From assembly GCF_037975245.1 (NCBI RefSeq), contig NC_092575.1, positions 4,521,501 to 4,585,500 of the forward strand: a stretch of 64,000 bases of DNA, in the 5' to 3' direction. The position numbers were made by a program, and so were the translations under genes. The DNA comes from Apostichopus japonicus. Taxonomy: Eukaryota; Echinodermata; Holothuroidea; Aspidochirotida; Stichopodidae. A model generated the notes under the pieces. The model was given only the letters and a program-made list of their open reading frames with translations. It was not told where the DNA came from and did not search any database. This document shows, one piece after another, positions 42,401 through 54,400 of the stretch. Numbering within the stretch: the stretch's first letter is position 1; each line of letters opens with the position of its first letter.

Positions 42401-45400
42401 ACTACTTATTTCCTATTTCAAATTTCAATCCATTTCCTCATCGACCAAAATACACAGTTCATCTGAGGATTCACTGTGAGAAAATCATGTATGTATGTAC
42501 TGTGTCGTACATGTTAGAGGGAAAGATCACGTCCATATCCTTAGGACTGTATTGCGATACAGAGTACACTAAATACCACAATTACGCACAGTACTGCAAC
42601 ATCCCAAAACTTACTGGTTTGGATATTTACGAGTCATGAGCTTACCTGTCTCCCCACAACCTTAGCACCTTCATTCTACCGTGCGATAGAATGAACACAT
42701 AACCTTTTAGCACTGTGTGCTGCCCTCTATAATCCGGCTCCCCCTGTCAATGCCCTTCCTTCTCATTCTAACATCCAATGTGCCAAAATCGTGCGTTTTT
42801 TTTCCGTCTGGAATTTCTCAACGAGATTCGTACGGAAGTGGGACCTAGGATATCAGTCTTTCTGTTAGTTTGGATCCTGAAGTATTCACCAAGCCTGCAC
42901 AGCCCGATAAATATCCTATTTTGCATAGGGAGGAGTTTTCTAGACGTTTTTGGAGAGCCCATTCCGCCCCATAAGAAGTACATTGTACACTAAACACCAC
43001 AATTACGCACCGATATAGCAACAATCACCACAACACTGATGCATGTTACACTGTACCCTGAAAATTCCAACACTGAATACTTAGATATTGACCAGCAGCT
43101 TACCCCTCTCCCTTGAAACCACTGCACACGGGCTCTACCGTGTCTGGAGAGTCGTCTGATGACCTTTGACACTGACCTCCCACTGTGACTGGGGTGACCT
43201 CCAATCTACCAACCTCCTCCAAGGTAGATATGCTTATGAGCAATAAATCTTGGAATGTGGTGGTGGTCAAAGGGAAATTAGTAATGAGCTTGACATCCAA
43301 GGATGTCAGGTTTATAAGTAATGGCAACATTATTACTACTTATTCTCCATTGCCTCTCTGCACACAGGTGTAAAAATGAGAGGCCTGCGAGCGAGGTAAC
43401 CTGTAAGTACAGTTGCGTGCAACACTTTGTGGGTGCATCCCCCTATGAGATCTCCCGCAGGAGACACATGTGTATGAAGTGCACTGTCATGCCCTAGGTG
43501 CAACTGTTTGAATTGGTTCAAAGGATACTCCAGAGAAGAAAAATTGCACGTGAATGAGAGTGCTAAGGTTGTGGGGAGACAGGTAAGCAAAGAGCGAAGT
43601 AAATTGTGCACAGTACATTTTATCTTCCAGAACACCATCTAATCTGATGAGCCTTTTGGACACAAATTTCTCCTCTTCAGCAACAACAACAACCACAATA
43701 GAAAATTCCACCAAACCTGTATAACTATGAACTATGATATTTAAACATTTATGCAATATAAATTTGTGTTTTCATAACTTTAATGAACCATGCTTTCCTT
43801 GTATTCCTACCATGACAGAATGATTAATATTAAATTCTCATTTAAAGTAGTCCCTTAATAGTAATACACAGAGCTCCATTGATTGATGTAGACAGTACCA
43901 TAACTCAAAACAATTTAAAGCGGCAAACCCCCTCTGGTGCTGATATAGCAGCAATAAATGTACCATCTTGAAATAAATGCCTTCTTTAAAACGGATGTTC
44001 TGGTGGCCGATGTTGATTCGCTAAATAACAAAATTGCTGGAAATGTTCTGCATCTTTAAGTTCAAAGCCAACATCCTTATAAATAGCATTAACAACTTGC
44101 ATGGGTGGAAGATATTAATTTTTTTTTCAACTTTGTTTTTTTGTTATTTGCAAGTTATGCATCTGGCAATTCGGCTGAAAAAGTTTTTTTTTTCGTCTTT
44201 CTGAAAATATTCGTTCACGGAGGAAAATACTTCTACCCAAAAAAATTGCATATTGATGAAATTATGAATACAGAGAGCATTGACATCTAAGTACTGTTAG
44301 TAGATATCCGTATCAAGAATGGCAACACAGCACAAAGATTATAATCATAGGAAAAGTGAAACTTTGGAACAACCCCTGTCGAGGTGACATCACAGACCAC
44401 CTGTATCTCGTTTTAGGAAGGTTTCCAAAAAATTACTGGTTTGGGTAATCACCCATAATGCAACAAGAAAATTGAGATTTCTTTAAGTTGTAATATTGCA
44501 GAGTCTACCTCCAGAATGCCCCTTTTAAAATTAGTCATATATAGTTCCTGTTTTATTATACTACGTATATGCAGAATATAATAGATGGTAGTTTGTCATG
44601 ATTATGTCTTGTTAACATGTGTTTACATAAAGTCAATTCATTCAATTATATTCTACATATATTGCACTACTCATATCTCTCTGTGTAATTGAACCGACCA
44701 GCAGAATTTAGAGCTACTAAAACATAAAACCAAGCAAATAATAATTAAATGAAATTTTGATATGCAGGTACAGTGGTGTTTTTTTTTTTTATGATTATTA
44801 TTTCAAAGAGATATTACAGTAAGTAAGTACTACAAAGCCAAAGCAAATGTCCTAAATTAAATTTATTCCTGCAGTTGATCTCAACTACGAATGACAAGTA
44901 GGATATCTGATACTGCATGTACTATGTAGACTTTACCGAATTGAAGAATTGTTTCAAAAAGACTGCAAATCTGCAAAATTAAACGCCAAAATATAATTCA
45001 CAACAGTAGCAAACAGAGATATGCCCATTTAAATTAAAGCATTTGGAATGGTGGATTTGAACGGAAAGGAGGGCCAGAGACCTCTGACAGTGTCATTGGG
45101 GAGGGGGTGGGGTAGGGTGATCAGCTGTGCAATAATGTAATAAAGCTGCAATAGGTAGATATTGGAGTGCATACGTATATAGATCCGAGAGGAATGAATT
45201 AAATATCTGCAACAATTAATACATGTCTGAAGCATCAAACACTGTATCAATGCATTCACAACATTCTGATAGTAACTGTTTTAAAAGGATGTAGAAATGC
45301 AGAGATTTGCATTACACTACTCACACACTGGTAATAATCACACGCATGCAATTAGCAAAGTGGAAAGCTTCCAAAATATTTACACTTTACTTCATTTAAG

Positions 45401-48400
45401 TTGAAATGCAAAAAAAAAAAATGTCGCCTAGTCACACTGACCAATTTACAGTACTTTGAAAGTTTTCAACTTTTTTTCTGTCAAACTATATATGTCAATT
45501 TCTGAAACCTGAGTATACATAAATATCCAGCTTTCCACGAAAATCATTCCATTTTAATTCCCCCTGTTGGTCGGCTGGAGGCCTGCATGCATAATGAACC
45601 CGGAGGAAACATAATCCATTAACCACAGTTTCCATTACTTCAATTCTAGTGTAGGCGTATTATATTTCCACGGGTAAAAAAACATAACAATTGGCAGCCT
45701 AGCTGTCACAGTGCATAGGCCTTTCTAACACTGTTTAATACCCTTTTAAACAATGCACAGGAAAAACTAATTTCTTTTTTTTTTTTCTATTTTTCATTTC
45801 TCTTTCTTTTCTTTTTTCCCTTTTTTCTTTTAAACTCTAAAAATAGTTTATAACTACTGTATGACTTGACACAAAAGGGAAGTTGGACGGCAGGCACACA
45901 GACTGGTATTCAGCTCAAACCTTCCAGAGGCCATGTACACAAGTGACTCTTACTTCCTGATCAGAGCTATTCTTTATGACTCACCTACATAGTAATGAGA
46001 CGCACTGTTGTTCTTTTGTTCTTTTTTCGGCTTTGTTTGTTTTGCTTTTTTTGCTTGGTGTTTTCCTTTCCCACTACTTAATCATCTATTTATTTTAGGT
46101 TACCTTCAAATAATTAAGTTTGTACTTTGGGGGAACTCGGACAGGTGCCAATAATAATCATATGTATGATATGGCAGATTCTCCCTCCCCCTGGTACAGT
46201 AGTTTAATGTAAGCTGCTGAGACCACAAAACTTTCTGCTTTTTGAGTATTGGCTTTTTGAGTATTGTATGAGCAACTTCAAAAGGAGTGAAATAAAGTGC
46301 CATCCATGGGTATATACTAAACCAGAAAACTCCCCCTTGCCCCTCCTTCCCCCTCCTTCCCCCTCCCTTCCCCCTCCCCCATCCCTCCTTGGCCAGTACT
46401 TGCCTAAAAACTAAAGGCAAAAGGATCATCCCTACTTACAAGTATTTGAGTTGGTTGCACTTGTTGCATTATTGCATAATTACATTACCTTGCAAATATA
46501 TGATACTGCTGCAGGGATTGTTGGATGCACTTTTTGCATTATTGCATATTTACCTAGCAAATAAATATATCATAAAACACACTAGTAGATAAAGACATAA
46601 TCATTGAGTCTTGGAAAATCATCATCATTATCCAAACAAAAACTACTGTACTTTTAAGGCAGATGTATAAATATGTAGATAAGCTTCTAAACCTACTGTA
46701 CTTTGCATATAACAGTCAGTGCTACAGCTATTTTTTGTTTTTTTGAGTATGTTTCAGCTTTAATACTGTATATTTCAGCTCGCAAGTTTCGGTCGAGCAT
46801 AAAATTGCATTATAGATGTTTTCTATAGAATATATATAGAAAAGTAAGCTTCAAAATTGAAAACACACACAAAAGAGGTCAGAGCTACATTCTATTTTTC
46901 ATCTGGGAGAGAATTGTTAGATTCAGTTTTTCCTAATCAAGTCAAAATTGTCTCCCTGAGGGTCTAATGTTAAACATGAGCAGCAATGTTGCAGAAACTC
47001 AGCTCAGCGTTTATTTGAGAAATTTGTTTTGATTGGCAATATTTCTGAGCAGTTTAATCCATCTGTTTGTGCGAAAAATATAAGACATCTAGGCGGGAAT
47101 AAAGGTGTCATTTCCTTTCCTCCCATCTCCTGTTTTCCTTGCCTTACGCTCCTTTGCAGCAGCCATAGTTTGTTACAATATTAGAACGTTGTATTCCTTC
47201 AAAGTAGAAACACTGTCACCAAATTATTTGATGCAATAGATTGTATTGTATTTATAACTAAGGATAAATAATGCCCCATTACAAAAACAAAGAACAACAG
47301 TAACAGCCCTTCGTAGTTTTCATTTATGTAATAATAGAACGTAAACGTAAAAAAAAAAGAATTCCTACAGAGCTGCTAAAATAGTGTGGATAACACGTTT
47401 GAATTGTGTTGACCTAAAAATGCTCACGACAAATTGCAAATGTACAGTGATAATACGACCTGCAACCTGTTTACAATCGATGCACCACAGAGAAACGTAC
47501 AAGTGCAGAAATCGGAATTGGCTCCAACAATATAGGTCATTCTCACATGTCGAATTACACACACACAAACTGTGGAAAAATTCAAATTGCAAACCTGCCA
47601 ACTAGTCCCTTAACAGAGAATGACATTGAATTAGATAGGAAACCTGTATAACAAACAAATATTTTCCCAATTGTGTTGTTGTTGCTGTTAGGTTCAGTCG
47701 GGCCTCTGTTGACACACTATAATTTAAATTGATTAATCATCGACCTAGTTCCAGCAAAATGTAAAACAAGCTCTTGCGCATGGTTTCAGGGATCATCGAC
47801 CATTCATTGGCTTTTGCACCCAAGTTCACGACAAACGAGCTACGGAAATAAAGCTTACTAGTCATGAAACGTGAGAGTTAGTTTCTAAACTTAGCAAACA
47901 ATTAAAGGCACACAGGAATATTAGTTGATACTTGTAAGCCCATTTCCATCTTTCCAACCCCCAAATACTTCAGAGTTAACTACAAGAAATAAATTTCACA
48001 AATTGTTTAACTGATATATGTAATTAGCTCTAAAGTACATCTATAAGTAGGGTACAAATTTAGCTATATATGCAATATGCATGTAACAATGTATGTACCA
48101 CGAAAAGACAAAACCCAACTGGACAGAAATTCTCATAGTTTCAACAATCTATTAATAAATTTGAACTTTACTGACCGGCTAAGTTCTATGTGAATAAACA
48201 CACACACACACAGTAGGATTTCCTACTAAGACAATTTTTAACAACAAGAGGTAATACATCTAGGCTTTGCAGAACCTCGTTTTTGAATTAAATCTACGTG
48301 GAACATTTAATTGCATTGACTGGCTCTTCCTGGCATGCATAGTGAACTCAGCTCCAACTTCATATCGAGCGGTATACAGTACGTCGAATAGGTGTCATCT

Positions 48401-51400
48401 TGTACAGTATATTAGGCACGTGGGGGGGGGGGGAGTTGAAACCGAGCTACCGAGATGCGCCAAATCAAATCAAAGAATCCTGACTGATCTAATATTGCCC
48501 TCCGTTGATGTCACACATAAGAATTAGAGACATCAAATTGCATTTCACATATATGAGTAAATTATTCTATTGATTATTATACCAGGCTGTACTTTGAATA
48601 ATCGTGGCTTTTACATGTGTGGAAGGATGGAAGGAAGAAAACAACAGAGATGGGCTTGATAATGATTAAACAAGAAACAACCGCAGGGGCAGACCAGCCA
48701 AAATCAGTTTGAGTTTTGAATCAATAACGTGTTCAATTCCTTTTCCTTTTACTCATTCCCTATGGATATATACCCTAATCTAATACCTGTCTGCCTCAAA
48801 AGTGTGGTTTACCACGAAATGTGGTCTTTGCTACAAAGTGGTTTACAATAAGGTTTTACTGTACATACTGTACTGACTTACACAGATTCAGAACTGATTA
48901 TTTTTTGCGATACTTTTAAGGCATTTTGGGTAATTGTACAAATTCATGAGAAAAACATCAATTGGATGATTCAAAGTTTAGGCAGAGGACTAATATTGCA
49001 GGTAATGTGTGTCTGTGGTATGGTAGGATGGCATCTGATTAAAATATTAATGAGTATTTCTAAAGCTGTTAAATTTGCTGTTCAAACTAATACAGAGAAC
49101 TGTGGTTTTCTGGGCATCCAGAGAGATATACAGTAATAAGTAAACTAGGAATGAAAATCACAATACATTAAAAGGCAGTAAGTGCAACTTCCTAAAACAC
49201 CTGTTCCATTGTCATGATTTGATGGGTTTCATTGCCTTTTATTATCATTTTTCAATGGCTAGTAAAGAACCATACTTTACAGTTACATGCATATAGGTGT
49301 TTAGCTAAAGAGTAGTAGTCTTCAATGTTTCAAGAGCTCTTAATGTACATGAACGGCTGGCTATGGCAATATACTGTATGCAACTTCATGAACGGAATGT
49401 ATATTATATAATAATACCCAATTAACAAAATCTTCTTATTGTTACATAGTGGTTTCATCCCTTACCTATAGTCATGATGGTACAACGTTATGATGTTTGG
49501 CTATTGCATTATAACCTACAAACACTTCGCAATTATCCAAAACAAACCCTCAACCCATTCCTCAATCCTCACCCTCCTGGTCCACATACCCTCCCCTCCC
49601 AGTCCACTCTTACTCACCCATCCCTTCCCAACCTCTCCACTTCCCCTCCCTGTTGCCTCATTGTTGCCTTCCCAACCATACCAACCCCCCTGTCTTTGTC
49701 CCATTTCCCTCCCTGTCATCTCCCATCCCATCCCATCCACTCTCCCTTCCCCCTTCCCCCTTCCCATCCCTTTCCCCCCCTCCCAATTCTCCCATTAAAA
49801 AGTCACTACTGCTGTGCACTCGGTTCTAAGTGTACGTACATTATATTTAGTACATACACAGCTGTCTTTCCTGATCTAGTACATATATATATACTGTGCT
49901 ACTTAAAAACCATCAACTCAAAAAATTAAAACTGTAATCAACTCGGCTGTACAGTCTGTGATGGGAAAACACAAATGAACAAAAAATGAAACAGTTTGGC
50001 TTGTAATGGCTGACTGACAATATATATGTAAAGTACTTCTAGATGATTATCTCCTGAAGCCCCTTTCACAATCGGTTGCTTTCATAAATCTCATCCACTC
50101 TTCATAAACAAAACGATTTAATTTCCCAACTAGCGAGGATCTAGGTTTCATTTTCATTTTTAATTCACATTTTCCTTCCCGATACACAAAAACAATGGAC
50201 TGTTTCACTGTTCTTAAACAATATCTCTCTCTAACAGACAATGAAATGGTTGATTTTGTCTGTGTAGTGTGTCTAAAGAGTAACCTCTGTGGGTAAACTG
50301 ACCAATGATAACAGAATAACATAGACTGCACAATAACTAAAATATTTATACATATATATGACAACAGATATATATATGGTAAAGTGATTTGCAAGCATAG
50401 TCCAGCATATATACGTAGTCACTGCATATTCTCACTCACCATTATGAATCTGTACTCATTCTCATGGATTGTTGCAAATCCACTCTCTAGTTTATCTAAA
50501 TAGTGTATAGTGCTGCATGATTTGTTAGTCTATTCCATAGTCTACAGTATAGAACTATAAATACCAGTCTATAGCATAGTCTATACTTATAGAACTATAA
50601 ATACCAGTCTATAGCATAGTCTATACTTATAGAACTATAAATACCAGTCTATAGCATATAGTCTATACTTATAGAATTAGATATATATATACCAGTCTAA
50701 AGCATAGTCTGTAGTATAGAACTAGATATACTAGTCAATAGCATAGTCAGTAGTATAGAACTATAAATACGGTCAGTCTATAATATAGAGTAAAGACATA
50801 CCGCAGTTACTAGTCTAGATAGTATAGTCTTTATAGTATAGTCTACATTTTAGTATAGATTCTAGTCCACCAAGTAAATACTAGCACACCATTAAGTACT
50901 ATTGTATATATGTGGAGACTTGTACTAGGTCTGTCACAAGGAGAATTCTACTTGCACTCTTAAAGGCCCGGTCACACTATACCGATTTTTTATCGGAATA
51001 CTATCCGATTTTCCCGGAGGAATCGCAACAGCCAGTTTTTCGTTCGAGTCTTCTAGCCACAGTGATAAAGGACCTGATTTGCTATCTGTTGAGCCATTCC
51101 GATGTGGAATAGCCCTCTCTTAACTTTTGATATTGACTCCGTTCCCTTTTATCAGATAGCTATCCGATTTCTCTTCCGATTTTTATCGTTTTTTCGATGT
51201 GCCGTCACTTCATAATGTAGTCCGTTCCAGAACCCCTCAGATTTGGAGTAGGTATTCGAATATTCCACTGCATTCATTACATTCACTACCGCAAACCTCA
51301 CTCTTCCGCCTAACATCGAAAAAATCGGACCGTATTCCGATAAAATAGCGCTGTAGTGTGACCGGGCCTTAATTCCTGTTGTTGTACAAGTTCTACAGTC

Positions 51401-54400
51401 CCAAAGGCAGAAGGCAAATAACACTGTGTTATATATGCTAGGTAGATTGGAGTATACACAGGTATATATACATGAGACAGGTACTGGGGGGGGCTGGGGG
51501 GCACCAGCCCCCCAGTGAAAAAATGGGGGGCGGAAGTATCATTCCACCCCCCGCTCCGCAAGTCAGAAAACCCCTTTTTCATTTCCAAATGAGAAAAAAA
51601 TCTCATTTGGAGCACCAAATTGCATTTAAGGCCAAGTGAAAATGCAAAATTCTTTACAAAATGGAGTGGGAGTTGAAGTGTGCTATATTGCACCAAATTG
51701 CATCTGAGGCCACCTGGAAATGCAAAAAAATTCCAAAGGGGAGGGGACACCCCCTCCCCTTAGACCCCTCCCCCAGACCGGCCATCAGTCTTCAGCCCCC
51801 CCACTCAAAAGTACCTTCCTACGCCACTGAAGTACCTTCAAATAGATGGACAAAACACAAATCATTTCATCAGCTTTCTGTTTTTGTTTAGTTTGAACTT
51901 AGAACACATACTCTCAAACATCAAACATGTTGGAACAGTCTGTAAACTTTCCTCTATCTGCAAAAATAAAAGTTCTAGTCTGACAATTGTTGTACTTTAC
52001 ATGCCAGTGAGGAGGGAATAATTTTCTTTCAAGTTAAATTTTAATAAACATTGCTTGTTTCCTTCTGTCACTAATTGTTATAATTCTCTACAGTACTGCC
52101 CTTCCAATGCGCTTGTAATTGCTCACATGACTGGCACCAGCTAGGTGAGCAGGTTGTACCACAGATGAAACCAAAGTTCCTGTATGGACAGGGTTTGTAC
52201 TTTGAAATAGGTTAGCTGGCCTTGACCACAACCTACTGTACAACCCTACCACAAACAGATTGACTGGGTAATATTAAAGTTGCATTAGTTTTATAGCTTC
52301 CATTATAAACACCACACAAACTATAACAGTATAACATGTACAGTATCATGAATGCCCGCCACACAGCCAACCATCATGAACAGTTTTGACAGGTGTCCTA
52401 CAATCACATTATTAATGATGAGAGGTCATCCTATACTTTTCCAAAGGAATTTGCATTCCAAGTCCTACAGTACTTTCAAGATATATACACCCTGAACCCC
52501 TGACCTGGGTATTAACAAACAAGCCTATGTCCTACTGACTTAATTGTTGTTAATTTACAAAACTTAAATTTACTCTATCTTTGCAAAAGGGGTTATCAAT
52601 TCCTGCAGTGGAAAAGAGGTATTTCATTAATTTAACAAAATGATTAATTGTAATGAGTTAAAAGAGAAGATTTGGGCCTAAAATAAAAAGCATTTTTGTG
52701 TTTATAATGTAACTTTTTTTTTTAAATAAAGGAATGCAGAATGTAGAGCTCTTAAAGTGGAAGGGGAATAATAAACCATGTAGAGTACACAGTAGCTCTG
52801 TTACTAGCACCCCTGAAGGTCAAACCGAAGTCAACTTCCCCCATGCCCGTAGCAGACGGACTAAATCAAGTATTTCGGCAAACAATTGGAGACTATTTAA
52901 ACTTCATGGGGTAAACAAGTTGAGTGCAATTATCCTTAACGAACCTTGAACGAGGTATTAAAAGTGAAACAGGAACACACAGACGGACACAATGACTAAC
53001 ACATTATACTCTCTCTCTAGATAGTACATGTCTGTCTGTTATGTCAATATTACCATTATAAACTATCGTACACACATAACTAGGGTCATGTTACAATGAA
53101 AAACAGCAAATTTTACACTCGGACAGAACAGGCATATACGCATAAATTAATGTTGAAGGGACGTTGCAATGGCACTTCCATTTAGCGTTAAAGAAAACAA
53201 ATTTTTCATGACCTGATCATCTTCATTGATCTACTATATGAGACTGAAGATAACTGTGACAAACAACTACCACAGACAAAGCTTACTGTAGAAAAAGCTT
53301 AGTCGGCCATTTTGCAGATATCATGCAGATTTAATCATCCTTCACACGCAACCCTGGAGTGACTTGATCAAGTCTAAACTATGATGTCATCAAGTCACAT
53401 GTGCCTCAATTTCTTATGTTTTGTGTTTGTTATGTGTTTCTTAATTTGTTACAAAGGGGGAGGAGGGGTTATTATTCACAAAGATTTAAAGTCTGAAAGA
53501 GCCAAGTACTGCAACAAAACTTTATTCCTAATATCATATTTGAGGCATTATGGAAATCTGTCTGCACACTGCCACACCCTACTGTTCTGTACTTTGTTTT
53601 CAACCACTTTGTCCATGTGTGGCTTTTTCTTCTTTGGGGTGGGGGGGGTGGCAGCTAGCAAAAAAAAGCTCAACAGATGCTTTGATTGACCATATAACAA
53701 CAATATGAAGCAGTTCAATACTGTAGTTTGTACAGAAAACAATATCATTTCACTGTTAAATACTGTAAGATATTGAAGCAAAACCAAATAAGCTTCAGTA
53801 TCTGCAAGATGTAACTATTTAATTATTCTCTGATGCTAATTACTACTTATTTTTTTATCTTTTGTCAGTCAAAACCAAAAACAATGGCAGATTATAAGGG
53901 TGGTTGCCATGGCACCACAAGCATCCTGCTAACCTTTCAATCCCCCAATATTACTGTCAAAATAATTCATGGGTTGAAAACACAGAAATAAAGTCAAATT
54001 GGGAACTTCCTGGTAATTAACCTAATGAGTAATGATGACAACAGTTTCTACTGCGCATTGTGTAGGTCGTCAGTGAAATCATTAACTCGGCAGACAGGAA
54101 TCAATTGAATTCTTTTTTTTTAAAACAATGGACGCACCATCCTGTGATATTTTTGGAAAATGTGAAGAGCTTCCCTGCCCGTTACAAAAACAAAAGAGAC
54201 AGAAGTCAATGATTTCCAAAACAAATGATGATTAATTAATCAGCTCATGGCTACATTTTGGCAGAAATAAAGACGACTGGTTTCTAGGCTAAAAGCACGG
54301 AATAATTTAGTGGTGAAAATTTTGTGTACATAACAGTTTTTGGAAGCTACGGATTTTGTCTCTTATAAACATACTACGATTCCCATGTACAAAACCTGCT

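Larger units (their letters stand above)
19850..43612. repeat. Dispersed repeat family with core GAGACAGGTAAG
   Basis: Copies of an element about 150 bp long. Its parts in order are GTCATTGxGGG, CACGGTGCTAAAAGGTTACC, a CATGGTAGA stretch, GGTTGTGGGGAGACAGGTAA, GCGAAGTAAAT and a CCAAACCAGTAAG end. Forward copies: about 19850-19965, 25600-25712, 26955-27055, 40240-40320 and 43490-43612. Reverse copies: about 35935-36040, 38622-38745, 42600-42745 and 43075-43200. Cores or partial copies occur near 25130, 26496, 36680-36790, 37141, 38497, 41140-41270 and 45080-45215. The interval given is the span that holds the main copies, not one element. Confidence 0.8.

Noticed and set aside
49474-49929. Proline/serine-rich 151-aa plus-strand open frame
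   Set aside because: Translation of a C-rich low-complexity stretch; no splice or domain evidence.
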